Positions 1 through 9,021 of a DNA stretch of 44,669 bases are shown in pieces. The notes below the pieces were generated by a model. The model saw only the letters and a list, made by a program, of their open reading frames with translations, was not told where the DNA came from and searched no databases. The stretch covers positions 1 through 44,669 of the forward strand of contig JAKUQR010000024.1 of NCBI GenBank assembly GCA_022450155.1, given 5' to 3'. Position numbers and translations under genes: made by a program. Source of the stretch: Gammaproteobacteria bacterium. Its GTDB lineage: Bacteria; Pseudomonadota; Gammaproteobacteria; Arenicellales; UBA868. Numbering within the stretch: the stretch's first letter is position 1; every line of letters starts with the position of its first letter.

Positions 1-681
1 TCAGGGGGAAGAATAGGATTTAATAGTAGTGAGTATAGAAAACTACTACTCACAAGTAGAAGGCAGATTAAAGAAGCCGAGAAGAATATGGATGAAAATA
101 CAACTTCTTTTATACCGGGAAACTGGACTAGGACTTATCTAACTCGATTGTCTTTACATTACTTCATCATATTGATGGCTTCCTGTGGGGCAAGGACAGA
201 GGAGATTGTAGGAAGTAAAGGCATCGCACACGGAAGAATAACGGTAGTTGAAAAAGACCCATCGGGAAAGAAACTACCGACAAATGAAAGATACTTGATG
301 CTTGCCGTTAAAGGGAAAACAGGATTGAGAGATGTGTATTGTCGTAATAGTGGCTATCACGCCTACAAGAAGTTTGTAGAAAGATGTTGTCCTAACCATA
401 AGAAGCACGATTTACTATTTCCACATAGCCCAATAGTCGGGTTGAAAAATCTGTTGAATAAAGCCGATTTAAGATATGACAGATGGAATAGAAAACGGGA
501 TAGTAAATCCCTACGTCATTATTTTATCGCCTGCCAACTTGCCCGAGGAGATGATGTATGGAGTGTTTCAGTCCAATGTGGAACAAGCCCAGAAGTAATA
601 CAGAAACATTATGTCCCAGAAGCAAAAGTCCAACAATACAAAGAAGTAATACTTAATCCCAAGAAAGTAGAGTTGTTATAG
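1..681 (+). CDS. tyrosine recombinase/integrase, catalytic domain (5' end outside window)
   Basis: The frame is open from base 1, so the gene begins upstream; an internal ATG lies at 88. Counting from that ATG, the protein has a box-I-like arginine (GARTEEI, Arg36), a beta-hairpin lysine region (VKGKTG, residues 74-79), a box-II-like SLRHYF (Arg143, His144) and a terminal KHYVP with the probable nucleophile Tyr175. This is the R-K-R-Y order of phage-type site-specific recombinases. The box II first His and the later H/W position are not canonical (K-S-L-R-H, and CGTSPE where GH is usual), so the enzyme is divergent or partly degenerate. It lies 1.4 kb from tRNA-Ser in AT-rich DNA. I infer that it is the recombinase of the mobile segment ending at that tRNA. 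Confidence 0.75.
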   Translation, partial: SGGRIGFNSSEYRKLLLTSRRQIKEAEKNMDENTTSFIPGNWTRTYLTRLSLHYFIILMASCGARTEEIVGSKGIAHGRITVVEKDPSGKKLPTNERYLMLAVKGKTGLRDVYCRNSGYHAYKKFVERCCPNHKKHDLLFPHSPIVGLKNLLNKADLRYDRWNRKRDSKSLRHYFIACQLARGDDVWSVSVQCGTSPEVIQKHYVPEAKVQQYKEVILNPKKVELL

Positions 682-763
682 AAGTATCTTGGCTATGGAT
701 TTCCGTTAGGCCATATATCGTCATAAAGATTAGAAGGTATTAAGATTTAATATATTCAGTAAT

Positions 764-898
764 GCAGATTTCCGAAGATAAATCTTCTCCAATCTGCTCT
801 CCTTCATACCCTCCTATCGTCGGGTATTCAGTCAATCAGGAGTTACACCTCTTTACCCGACTCGGAGAATAGGAGATACTCCTTGAGGAATATTCCTC
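764..898. promoter_or_regulatory. multi-hairpin leader between integrase and the next gene
   Basis: Four inverted repeats are packed into 135 bases. 764-797 pairs GCAGATT/AATCTGC and GAAGAT/ATCTTC around a symmetric tcc/tcc internal loop. 806-827 pairs ATACCC/GGGTAT. 872-882 is GGAG-ATA-CTCC. 885-898 is the perfect palindrome GAGGAATATTCCTC, ending 18 bases before the next ATG. An alternative stem, GTCGGGTA (819-826) with TACCCGAC (854-861), would exclude the 806-827 hairpin, so two states are possible. No U-tract follows any hairpin. It could be a regulatory leader, a small RNA or a structured DNA site of the element; the sequence does not decide. Confidence 0.45.
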
Positions 899-916
899 GT
901 TTATCTGAGTTTCGAT

Positions 917-1858
917 ATGAAAAATGAAATACCTGTAAAACTCAAATACTCAAAAGTCATTCGTCCTCAGACAAGAAAGACATTTGATACTTATGTGGGT
1001 AAACAGACAGGACAAATAACTAGTGTAGAGACTGGGACAGAAAGTAGGGAGTATCGTGTCTTCAGGGAGACGAGAAGTAACATCAAAGGTGTAATCACAC
1101 AGAGGAAGATACAGATGTATCGGTGGTGGTTTCGGTATCTACAACTTTCGTTGGAGTTAGACAAACTCGATTACACATTTACTGAAAACAGACGGATAAA
1201 AGGAACAGATAAAAAGAAGGGATACGATAAGGAGTATCGACACAAGGTTGTCGTCAATCGAAGTCGATATGAAGGGTGGGATCTGGATGAGGTTCTAACA
1301 TCAAACTTCGACAAATGGTGGAGGGGTCATAGTCATCTATTTGTCGAGACACCGACCAAAACAACAGAAATACTAAAACCAGAAAATATGGTGTTAGAGG
1401 ATTACTATCGTTATTTCAGGATAGATAGTCGTATGTCGAACACCGACACTATTCAGTCGATGAGACAACATCTGAAATCTAATCGTCGTAGGTCGAGGTG
1501 GTCATCCAAATGGACACCGTTGGGTGAGATAAGACAAGAGAAACTATTCAACATCTACAACACGATGATAATGTGGTTACAGGGAATGTCGACAAAGGAA
1601 ATACTAACAAGTGGATTGTTTAGGACAAGTCGGGGTAGGGAAGTACGATATGAAGTGGATGTGGGTAGTGGTGGTAGGTCTACATTGTTCCGTCGTGGTA
1701 GTAAGGTGAACCGAGAACCAATGGAGAAAAGGTCATCAAAAGTAAACTCAGACAGGATGAGAAAAGATTTACTAGAACCAGGTCGACGATTGGTTCTCAT
1801 CGTATGTGATGGGTATTTTTCTAAACATCCCCGAGGTAAGAGGTATTTTGGAAAGTGA
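917..1858 (+). CDS. hypothetical basic protein of the mobile segment
   Basis: A 313-residue protein I do not recognise. It is very rich in Arg, Lys, Tyr and Trp (for example RSRWSSKW near residue 193), has no signal peptide or clear membrane segment, and ends in a basic tail, which suggests nucleic-acid binding. The start is the ATG at 917, just after the palindromic leader. The DNA is AT-rich and codon use differs from the backbone beyond the tRNA-Ser gene, which fits transfer together with the upstream recombinase. Placement between a recombinase and a tRNA suggests a role in the element's excision, maintenance or regulation, but this is inference from context only. Confidence 0.6.
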   Translation: MKNEIPVKLKYSKVIRPQTRKTFDTYVGKQTGQITSVETGTESREYRVFRETRSNIKGVITQRKIQMYRWWFRYLQLSLELDKLDYTFTENRRIKGTDKKKGYDKEYRHKVVVNRSRYEGWDLDEVLTSNFDKWWRGHSHLFVETPTKTTEILKPENMVLEDYYRYFRIDSRMSNTDTIQSMRQHLKSNRRRSRWSSKWTPLGEIRQEKLFNIYNTMIMWLQGMSTKEILTSGLFRTSRGREVRYEVDVGSGGRSTLFRRGSKVNREPMEKRSSKVNSDRMRKDLLEPGRRLVLIVCDGYFSKHPRGKRYFGK

Positions 1859-1962
1859 GTTATGAAGTGTCTTTGTATTCACCTTAGAATGACTTTTAGA
1901 AGAGATTAGAGACAGGTTAGACAATGGTTAGTGTGTTTGTATCAGTAGGGGGATAAAATACG

Positions 1963-1982
1963 ATACAGACGAATACAGACGA
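1963..1982. repeat. tandem 10-bp repeat ATACAGACGA x2
   Basis: ATACAGACGA occurs twice back to back (1963-1972 and 1973-1982) in the AT-rich stretch between the hypothetical gene and tRNA-Ser. One-helical-turn spacing is typical of protein-binding iterons, and integrase arm sites are one possibility. Confidence 0.5.
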
Positions 1983-2040
1983 TCCAGTAAATACCCCGAA
2001 AATAGAAAAACACCTAAAATCAGGGACTTACAGACCTCAT

Positions 2041-2063
2041 ATTAGTAAACAAATTAGTAAACA
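2041..2063. repeat. direct repeat ATTAGTAAACA x2
   Basis: ATTAGTAAACA occurs at 2041-2051 and 2053-2063, a 12-bp period, about 55 bp before tRNA-Ser. A third partial ATTAG follows directly. Like the repeat at 1963 it may be a binding site at the element end; the alternative is chance in AT-rich DNA. Confidence 0.45.
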
Positions 2064-2117
2064 TTAGAAAATAGATACATCCAATAATTTCTAAAAAACT
2101 AATAGAAACAATGACTT

Positions 2118-2205
2118 GGAGAGGTGGCAGAGTGGTCGAATGCGGCGGTCTTGAAAACCGTTGACGGGCAACCGTCCGGGGGTTCGAATCCCTCCCTCTC
2201 CGCCA
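2118..2205 (+). tRNA. tRNA-Ser (UGA)
   Basis: The acceptor stem GGAGAGG pairs with CCTCTCC (2195-2201), followed by discriminator G and an encoded CCA. The anticodon loop CTTGAAA reads UGA. A long variable arm (TTGACGGGCAACCGTC region) marks a class II tRNA, and the T loop TTCGAAT is intact. It sits exactly at the switch from AT-rich DNA to backbone, so it probably marks one end of the mobile segment. The gene is complete. Confidence 0.96.
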
Positions 2206-2243
2206 TGTCTACTTGAGAAGATTCTAATTTTGGATTTCGTCAA

Positions 2244-3077
2244 ATGTTGATTTCTGCCCAATCACTTATGGAAATATACGGGGAAGAGCAGACCCGTATC
2301 CTGGACTGTCGATATGTGCTCAGCGACCCCACAGCCGGTATCGGTTCATATCGACAAGGCCATATTCCAGGGTCTATTTACTTGGATCTCAGTGAAAATC
2401 TGTCGAGTCCCATCAGAGCTGGAACAGGTCGTCACCCACTACCCGCCGCGGACTCTTTTGCGGAGGCGATAGGCAAGTGGGGGGTGGCAGACGATTCGAC
2501 GGTGATCGCCTACGACGATGGGCCAGGTGCGATGGCAGCTCGATGCTGGTGGTTGCTGCGCTGGTTCGGTCATCAATCCGTCTATGTACTTGATGGCGGT
2601 CTAGACGCTTGGGTCGAGCAAGGAGGACCACTTTTCGATGAGGTTGGGGCGTATCCACCTGCGCAGTTTACCGGTCGGCCGCAACAGAACCACTGGATTG
2701 ACGCTGATACACTGATGCGGGCTATCGATGATCCAGACCAGTTGATCATTGATGCAAGGGAAAACAAACGATTCCTCGGTTTGGAGGAGCCAATCGACCG
2801 CATTGCAGGCCACATGCCCAGCGCTATTAATCGACCATTCCAGCACAATCTTTGGGGTGGTTGCTTCAAATCGGCCAAATCACTCAGGCAGGAATTTGTT
2901 GAACTGATCGGTGACGCTCCCCCTAGTCAGGTTATACACAGTTGCGGATCAGGTGTGACTGCCTGTCATAATCTTTTAGCTATGGAGGTAGCTGGGTTAT
3001 CTGGATCGCGCTTGTACCCGGGATCGTGGAGTGAGTGGATTACAGATCCTTCCCGTCCCATCATCTCGATGATGTGA
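2244..3077 (+). CDS. sseA: 3-mercaptopyruvate/thiosulfate sulfurtransferase
   Basis: A 277-residue protein of two rhodanese domains: an N-terminal inactive one (about 1-125) and a C-terminal one (about 150-277). The active-site loop is CGSGVT with catalytic Cys234; CGSGVT is the signature of mercaptopyruvate-type enzymes, whereas classical rhodaneses carry CRKGVT. It transfers sulfane sulfur from 3-mercaptopyruvate or thiosulfate to an acceptor such as cyanide or thioredoxin, in the cytoplasm. Length matches the family. It is the first backbone gene after tRNA-Ser and converges on pntB. No good Shine-Dalgarno precedes the ATG. Confidence 0.9.
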   Translation: MLISAQSLMEIYGEEQTRILDCRYVLSDPTAGIGSYRQGHIPGSIYLDLSENLSSPIRAGTGRHPLPAADSFAEAIGKWGVADDSTVIAYDDGPGAMAARCWWLLRWFGHQSVYVLDGGLDAWVEQGGPLFDEVGAYPPAQFTGRPQQNHWIDADTLMRAIDDPDQLIIDARENKRFLGLEEPIDRIAGHMPSAINRPFQHNLWGGCFKSAKSLRQEFVELIGDAPPSQVIHSCGSGVTACHNLLAMEVAGLSGSRLYPGSWSEWITDPSRPIISMM

Positions 3078-3169
3078 TGCCGGTGTCTATCTGGCGAGAA
3101 GCCCGGCCCAGATTGGCAGCACCATGAAGCAGGCGCTGATGCGGTAGGTAGTCGCAGTTAGTTGTCAGT

Positions 3170-4561
3170 CTATTTCAAGGCAGAAAGAACCTTTTCCATG
3201 CTGTCCTTGGCATCGCCGAATAACATCTTGGTTTTATCCCGGTAGAACAAGGGATTATCGACACCCGCGTACCCGGTCGCCATGCTGCGTTTCAATACGA
3301 TAGTTGTTTTTGACTTCCACACCTCGAGCACAGGCATTCCTGCTATCGGTCCTTCCAGGTCTTCTTGAGCCGATGGGTTAACGATGTCGTTTGCACCAAT
3401 CACGAGGACCACATCCGTATCCGGAAGATCATCGTTGATTTCATCCATTTCCAGTACGATATCGTAAGGTACTTTTGCCTCCGCAAGGAGAACGTTCATG
3501 TGCCCCGGCATCCTGCCAGCAACTGGATGTATGGCAAATCTCACATCGGTATTGTTGCCGCGCAGCACCTTGGTCAGTTCAGATACGGGATGCTGTGCGT
3601 GGGCAACCGCCATACCATATCCAGGAACAATAACCACGCTGTTGGCTTCTCGCAGCAAATGAGCGGATTCATTGTGGTTGATCGAAATGACCTGTTGATC
3701 GCTAACCGGCGATGAGCTCGCACTGCTTGATGCGCCAAATCCTCCGAGAATAACAGCAAGAAAACGTCGGTTCATGGCGCGACACATGATGTAGCTCAGT
3801 ATTGCACCACTGCTTCCCACCAGTGCGCCGGTCACAATCAGCAGGTCATTTTCGAGCATAAAGCCGGTTGCTGCGGCGGCCCAACCCGAATAGCTGTTGA
3901 GCATCGATATCACAACCGGCATGTCCGCACCGCCGATTGCCATAACCATATGCGCTCCGAATATAAGTGCCAGTACTGTGGCAATAATGAGTGGACTGAG
4001 TCCAGTCTCTAGGCCGCTCGCCGAAATAAACTGCCAGCCGAACCACAGACAGGCGAGTCCTATAGCAAGGTTGATTAGGTGCCGGCCGGGGATGGTAAGG
4101 GGGTGGCTGTTAATGAGACCCTGAAGTTTTCCGAAAGCAATAACCGACCCGGTAAAGGTCACCGCTCCTATCAATACCCCCAGATAGATTTCAATTTCGT
4201 GAATCGTCTTTTCTACACCCGAATATCCAACAGTAGGATCAAGGTAGGTCCCGATGCCGACTAAAACAGCCGCCAGTCCAACAAAGCTGTGCAGCAGCGC
4301 GACCAGTTGCGGCATAGCGGTCATTTGAACGCGGGTAGCGACTAGTGTCCCGATCCCGCCCCCAGCCACCATCAGAACGATGATCAGTGTGTAGTTACCC
4401 ACCGCTGGGTTGCTGACCGTGGCTACGATGGCAATCGTCATCCCCAGGATTCCGAAGAGATTGCCTCGCCGAGCACTTTCCTGGTGGCTCAGCCCGCCAA
4501 GGCTGAGGATAAACAATACGCTGGCGGCAATATAGGCTGAGGTGATAATTCCGGCGGACAC
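3170..4561 (-). CDS. pntB: NAD(P) transhydrogenase subunit beta
   Basis: A 463-residue protein, the usual length of E. coli-type PntB. The N-terminal two thirds hold about nine membrane helices and the C-terminal domain III (from about residue 290) binds NADP(H), with the [10 protein letters not shown] nucleotide loop and GANDIVNP. With PntA it couples proton re-entry to hydride transfer from NADH to NADP+, supplying NADPH. The stop and start of pntA and pntB are two bases apart, so the two are co-transcribed on the minus strand. Confidence 0.95.
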   Translation of the reverse strand: MSAGIITSAYIAASVLFILSLGGLSHQESARRGNLFGILGMTIAIVATVSNPAVGNYTLIIVLMVAGGGIGTLVATRVQMTAMPQLVALLHSFVGLAAVLVGIGTYLDPTVGYSGVEKTIHEIEIYLGVLIGAVTFTGSVIAFGKLQGLINSHPLTIPGRHLINLAIGLACLWFGWQFISASGLETGLSPLIIATVLALIFGAHMVMAIGGADMPVVISMLNSYSGWAAAATGFMLENDLLIVTGALVGSSGAILSYIMCRAMNRRFLAVILGGFGASSSASSSPVSDQQVISINHNESAHLLREANSVVIVPGYGMAVAHAQHPVSELTKVLRGNNTDVRFAIHPVAGRMPGHMNVLLAEAKVPYDIVLEMDEINDDLPDTDVVLVIGANDIVNPSAQEDLEGPIAGMPVLEVWKSKTTIVLKRSMATGYAGVDNPLFYRDKTKMLFGDAKDSMEKVLSALK

Positions 4562-4563
4562 GG

Positions 4564-6132
4564 TTAGATATCCCTCCGGAACATTCGCAGCATTCTGTGG
4601 GTGACCAGAAACCCGCCACTGATATTGATACTTGCGATCAGTAGGGAAACTGCTGCTAACAGAACGACCATTGATGATCCAGCGTCAATCTTAAGCAGAG
4701 CACCGATCACAATAATTCCGCTGATGGCGTTTGTTACGCTCATCAGAGGAGTGTGTAGTGCAGGAGTAACATTCCAGATCACTTGCCACCCGATAAAGAT
4801 GGCAAGAATAAACACTGTAAAGTGATTCATGAACGAACTGGGCGCAACAGCACCGACACCCAGGATAATCGCCATAACTACACCGAGACTGATCAGGGTG
4901 GTGACGGAGTTTTGTTTCTTGGGCGACTCAGCCGAGCCTGTGGTAACACTAGGAGGCGGAGAGGTGGGTTGTTCTACCGGGATCGCAGGTTCGATCTTCG
5001 GTGGTGGCCAGGTGATCTCGCCAGAGCGTGTAACCGTCATGGACCGTATAACATCGTCATCCATGTCAAGTTCGATCTGGCCATTTTTTTCTGGACAGAT
5101 GTCAGTCAGAAGGTGTCGGATGTTGGTTCCGTAAAGCTGACTTGACTGTGCTGGCATTCTGCTGGGAAGGTCGGTATATCCGATCACGCGTACCCCGTTG
5201 GCGCTGGTCACCCGGCCAGGCTGGGTGAGTTCACAGTTGCCACCTTGCTCAGCGGCCAGGTCAACAATAACACTACCGTCCTTCATGGAATCTACCATCT
5301 CAGCCGTGATTAAACGTGGTGCGGGTTTACCGGGCACAAGGGCTGTAGTGATTATGATGTCCACTTCTTTGGCCTGTTCTGTAAATAGCGCCATCTCCGC
5401 AGCAATGAATTCTTCACTCATTGTTTTGGCATAGCCCCCGACCCCGATGCCGTCCTCAGCAAAATTCAGCATTAGAAACTCGGCACCCATGCTCTCAACC
5501 TGTTCTTTCACTTCGGGACGGGTATCAAAAGCACGAACGCTCGCACCCATGCTTCCAGCAGCAGCTATGGCAGCGAGTCCTGCTACACCGGCGCCTATCA
5601 CCAGTATCCGAGCTGGCGGCACCTTGCCGGCGGCGCTGATCTGACCAGCGAAGAATCTGCCAAACTCACCGGCCGATTCTATGATTGCGCGATATCCCGC
5701 CACGTTAGCCATAGAACTCAGGGCGTCGAGTTTCTGCGCTCGTGAGATCCTTGGTACGGCGTCCATAGCCAGAACACTTGCTCCGGTATCCGACAGGCGA
5801 GACACAAGCTCTGAATTCTGCCCTGGCCATACAAAACAGATTAGGGTCTGTTCTTGGTTGAGAAGTGACGCCTCGTGAAGTCCGAGATCGGGGTGATCGG
5901 ATGGGGCCCTTACCTTGAGTAGAATATCACTGGATTCCCAAATCTCCTCTGGACTGGTGAGAATCACGGCCCCGCTTTGGGCATACGCAGCATCTGAGAA
6001 ACTCGCAGCTCTGCCGGCATTGGTTTCGAGTTTAACGTTGAAGCCCAACTGAATCAGGTGGGTGACGACCTCAGGTGTTACTGCTACACGACATTCTTCG
6101 GGATAAATTTCTCTGGGTATTCCTATTTGCAT
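4564..6132 (-). CDS. pntA: NAD(P) transhydrogenase subunit alpha
   Basis: About 522 residues from the ATG at 6132. The order is an N-terminal alanine-dehydrogenase/PNT NAD-binding domain (MQIGIPREI start, [10 protein letters not shown] Rossmann loop), a Pro-rich linker, and C-terminal membrane helices (about 420-515). A GTG five codons earlier (6147) is also open, but the AGAAGG ribosome-site-like sequence overlaps it and lies about 14 bases before the ATG, so I prefer the ATG; the family normally starts MxIGIPRE. First gene of the pntAB operon, transcribed divergently from prfB. Confidence 0.94.
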   Translation of the reverse strand: MQIGIPREIYPEECRVAVTPEVVTHLIQLGFNVKLETNAGRAASFSDAAYAQSGAVILTSPEEIWESSDILLKVRAPSDHPDLGLHEASLLNQEQTLICFVWPGQNSELVSRLSDTGASVLAMDAVPRISRAQKLDALSSMANVAGYRAIIESAGEFGRFFAGQISAAGKVPPARILVIGAGVAGLAAIAAAGSMGASVRAFDTRPEVKEQVESMGAEFLMLNFAEDGIGVGGYAKTMSEEFIAAEMALFTEQAKEVDIIITTALVPGKPAPRLITAEMVDSMKDGSVIVDLAAEQGGNCELTQPGRVTSANGVRVIGYTDLPSRMPAQSSQLYGTNIRHLLTDICPEKNGQIELDMDDDVIRSMTVTRSGEITWPPPKIEPAIPVEQPTSPPPSVTTGSAESPKKQNSVTTLISLGVVMAIILGVGAVAPSSFMNHFTVFILAIFIGWQVIWNVTPALHTPLMSVTNAISGIIVIGALLKIDAGSSMVVLLAAVSLLIASINISGGFLVTHRMLRMFRRDI

Positions 6133-6208
6133 GCAGCTAAGTCGCACCTTCTATGTTGTTGCATCTTCTGTAAGATGCCCGCCCGGACACCGAGCACGAA
6201 TCCGTTGC

Positions 6209-6235
6209 ATTGTGGTGCCAGTGTATAGCCACAAT
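6209..6235. promoter_or_regulatory. inverted repeat upstream of pntAB/prfB
   Basis: ATTGTGG (6209-6215) and CCACAAT (6229-6235) form a perfect 7-bp inverted repeat with a 13-base spacer in the 222-base gap between the divergent pntA and prfB genes. It could be an operator or part of the pntA leader. No regulator is identifiable from this window. Confidence 0.35.
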
Positions 6236-6354
6236 CGATCGACAGGGACGGATCAATAGACACCCGGATACGCAGACAGCGCTAACCATATCGAATCACC
6301 AGAAAATCCGGTATCCTTCCCCTTCCGTAATTATAATTCATTCGAACCAGATTT

Positions 6355-7456
6355 ATGGTGGCAGGGTCAGGAGAAATATTTCAGGATCTGAGTGATTGCG
6401 CCCGTCGAATTGAAGGGCTCAGGGGGTATCTTTGACTATGACAGTCGAAAAGAGCGTCTCGAGGAAATTCTGCTTCGGTTAGAGGACCCTACACTGTGGG
6501 ATGATCCCGAAGAGGCGCAGCGCCTCGGGCAGGAAAGAGCCAGACTCGAAGAAACAGTGGGGCAGCTGGACGATCTGTCTCGCATGGCCGGTGATTTGCT
6601 TGATTTGCTAGAGCTAGCACGACTTGAAGATGATGAGGAAACGATAGAGGAGGTAGCAAAAGAATCTGAGGAGGTCAAACAGAAACTGGAGAAGCTTGAG
6701 TTTCGGAGAATGTTTTCCGGCGAGGCGGATGAAGCCAGCGCGTTTGTAGATATCCAGGCGGGTTCTGGAGGAACCGAGGCGCAAGACTGGGCAGAAATGC
6801 TTCTTCGAATGTATTTGCGCTGGTCAGAATCAGGTCGATACTCGGTAGAATTGGTTGAAAAGTCAGAGGGCGAGGTTGCCGGTATCAAAAGCGCGACCAT
6901 CCATGTCAGTGGCGAGTATGCTTATGGTTATCTCAGAACCGAAACCGGTGTTCACAGGTTGGTCAGAAAATCCCCTTTTGATTCCGGAAACCGGCGGCAT
7001 ACGTCATTTGCCTCTGTGTTTGTCTATCCAGAGGTGGATGACCGATTTGAGATCGAAATCAATTCTGCAGACCTTCGAATCGATACTTATAGGGCAAGCG
7101 GTGCGGGTGGACAACATGTGAATAGGACTGATTCTGCGGTCCGGATTACTCATCTTCCCAGTGGGATTGTTGTGCAATGTCAGAATGATCGCTCTCAGCA
7201 TCGTAATAGGGCAGAAGCCATGTCAATGCTGAAATCACGGCTTTACGAGGCCGAGATGCGTGCGCGGCAGGTGGAGCAGCAGAAACTGGAGGATTCTAAA
7301 GCGGATATAGGGTGGGGCAGTCAGATAAGGTCCTATGTTCTGGATCAATCTAGAATCAAAGACCTGCGTACGGGCGTGGAAACCGGTAATACGCAGGCGG
7401 TGTTAGACGGTGAGATTGGGCAATTTATCGAAGCGAGTTTAAAGGCTGGTCTATAA
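6355..7456 (+). CDS. prfB: peptide chain release factor 2 (programmed +1 frameshift)
   Basis: The gene is two joined frames, 6355-6432 and 6434-7456, giving about 366 residues; E. coli RF2 has 365. The first frame starts at ATG 6355 and encodes 26 residues ending GLRGYL before UGA. The second continues [13 protein letters not shown]2 recognises UGA and UAA and releases the peptide: the SPF recognition tripeptide (KSPFDSG) and the GGQ catalytic loop (GAGGQHVN) are both present. Reading the second frame alone would miss the first 26 residues. A TATAAT at 6332-6337 may be the -10 box. Followed by lysS 21 bases later, as in E. coli. Confidence 0.95.
6421..6435 (+). promoter_or_regulatory. prfB programmed +1 frameshift site
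   Basis: AGGGGGTATCTTTGAC includes the internal Shine-Dalgarno (AGGGGG, 6421-6426), the slippery CTT codon (6430-6432) and the in-frame UGA (6433-6435) followed by C. This matches the known E. coli prfB autoregulatory element, where low RF2 causes the ribosome to pause at UGA and shift +1. Confidence 0.95.
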
Positions 7457-7477
7457 AGGTATTGAAGAGATAGAAAC

Positions 7478-8971
7478 ATGGTAAACGACATACATGACCA
7501 GACCGTACAGAGGAAGGAGAAGCTGTCCAGGTTGCGCCAGCAGGGAAATCCGTACCCTAATGATTTCCGTCGAGACAGCTGTGCAAAGGATGTACTTGAG
7601 CAGTGCGAAAAACTCAGCTCTGAACAACCCGAAACAAGAGGTGGCGAGGTTAAGTTGGCTGGACGGCTTATCTCCAAGCGTATTATGGGCAAGGCCAGTT
7701 TCGCTCATATTCAGGATGAGTCGGGCAGAATCCAATTGTATGCGCAGCGTGACCGGTTGCCTGATGGACAATACAACGATTCGTTCAAGAAGCTTGATAT
7801 TGGAGATATCATTGGCGTCGTCGGTAAACCATTTATAACAAAGACGGGTGAGTTGACGATAGAGTTGTCTCAGTTTCAACTGTTGGTTAAATCGTTACAT
7901 CCGCTGCCCGAAAAATATCATGGGCTGACGAACGTAGAAATTCGCTATCGTCAGAGGTATGTGGATTTACTGGTCAGCGAAGCTTCACGTGAAGTATTCC
8001 GTAAGCGGACAGCGACCGTCAGGTCGCTTCGCAAATTTTTAGATGATCGGGGCTACATCGAAATCGAATCGCCGATCATGCAGGCTATCCCAGGTGGTGC
8101 AAATGCGAAACCCTTCGTCACCCATCACAATGCGCTCGATCGGGATCTTTACCTGAGGGTCGCCCAGGAACTCTACATTAAGCGCTGCCTGGTTGGGGGC
8201 TTTGAACGAGTTTACGAATTGAACCGGAATTTCCGTAACGAGGGGTTGAGTACTCAGCACAATCCAGAGTTCACGATGCTTGAATACAACGAAGCCTATC
8301 TTGATTACATCGACTACATGGATTTGACCGAGGAAATGCTCAGAATGGTTGCCCAGAACGTCAACGGCACCACAAAGCTTGAATATGAAGGGCACAGTAT
8401 CGACCTCGCTCAGCCTTTTGAAAGGCTGAGCATGTGTGAGGCTATCCTGCGGTATAACCCGAAATTATCCAGCGCTGATCTTACAGATCAAAATTCGTTG
8501 GCAAGCATACTGGCAACGCATGATCTTGAGGTCGATTCCGATTTGTCAGTGGGCAAGATGTTGATGCTGCTGTTCGAGGAGACCGTAGAGGATCACCTCA
8601 TACAGCCTACCTATATAACTGGCTACCCGGAGGTAGTGTCACCGCTGTCCCGCCGCAATGACCATGATTCTTCCCTGACTGACCGGTTTGAGCTGTTTGT
8701 AGTGGGGCGGGAACTGGCTAACGGTTTTTCAGAGTTAAATGACGCGGAAGATCAAGCAACACGGTTTGAGCGGCAAGCCGCAGCAAAGTCGTCTGGGGAT
8801 GAAGAAGCCATGTTTTTTGACCAGGACTACATCACAGCGCTGGAGTATGGTTTGCCACCCAACGCAGGCGGCGGACTCGGTGTTGACCGTTTTGTAATGC
8901 TGTTGACGGGGTGTTCATCGATCAGGGATGTGCTGTTGTTCCCTCACTTGCGATCTGACAGCAACAATTAG
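7478..8971 (+). CDS. lysS: lysyl-tRNA synthetase, class II
   Basis: A 497-residue protein with an N-terminal OB-fold anticodon-binding domain (about 60-150) and a class II catalytic domain. Motif 2 is FRNEGLSTQHNPEFTMLEY and motif 3 is GGGLGVDRFVMLL. It charges tRNA-Lys in the cytoplasm. The ATG at 7478 follows an AGAGA-like ribosome site. It is directly downstream of prfB, a widely conserved pair, so probably co-transcribed. Confidence 0.96.
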   Translation: MVNDIHDQTVQRKEKLSRLRQQGNPYPNDFRRDSCAKDVLEQCEKLSSEQPETRGGEVKLAGRLISKRIMGKASFAHIQDESGRIQLYAQRDRLPDGQYNDSFKKLDIGDIIGVVGKPFITKTGELTIELSQFQLLVKSLHPLPEKYHGLTNVEIRYRQRYVDLLVSEASREVFRKRTATVRSLRKFLDDRGYIEIESPIMQAIPGGANAKPFVTHHNALDRDLYLRVAQELYIKRCLVGGFERVYELNRNFRNEGLSTQHNPEFTMLEYNEAYLDYIDYMDLTEEMLRMVAQNVNGTTKLEYEGHSIDLAQPFERLSMCEAILRYNPKLSSADLTDQNSLASILATHDLEVDSDLSVGKMLMLLFEETVEDHLIQPTYITGYPEVVSPLSRRNDHDSSLTDRFELFVVGRELANGFSELNDAEDQATRFERQAAAKSSGDEEAMFFDQDYITALEYGLPPNAGGGLGVDRFVMLLTGCSSIRDVLLFPHLRSDSNN

Positions 8972-9021
8972 TGCGCTTTGATCTGTCCTTCTGATGCTGC
9001 TCTGATTGCCTGCGAGTCGCC

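Noticed and set aside
6436-6900. A long Ser-rich minus-strand frame opposite prfB
   Set aside because: An antisense mirror of acidic prfB codons; the low-complexity Ser pattern is typical of such shadows.
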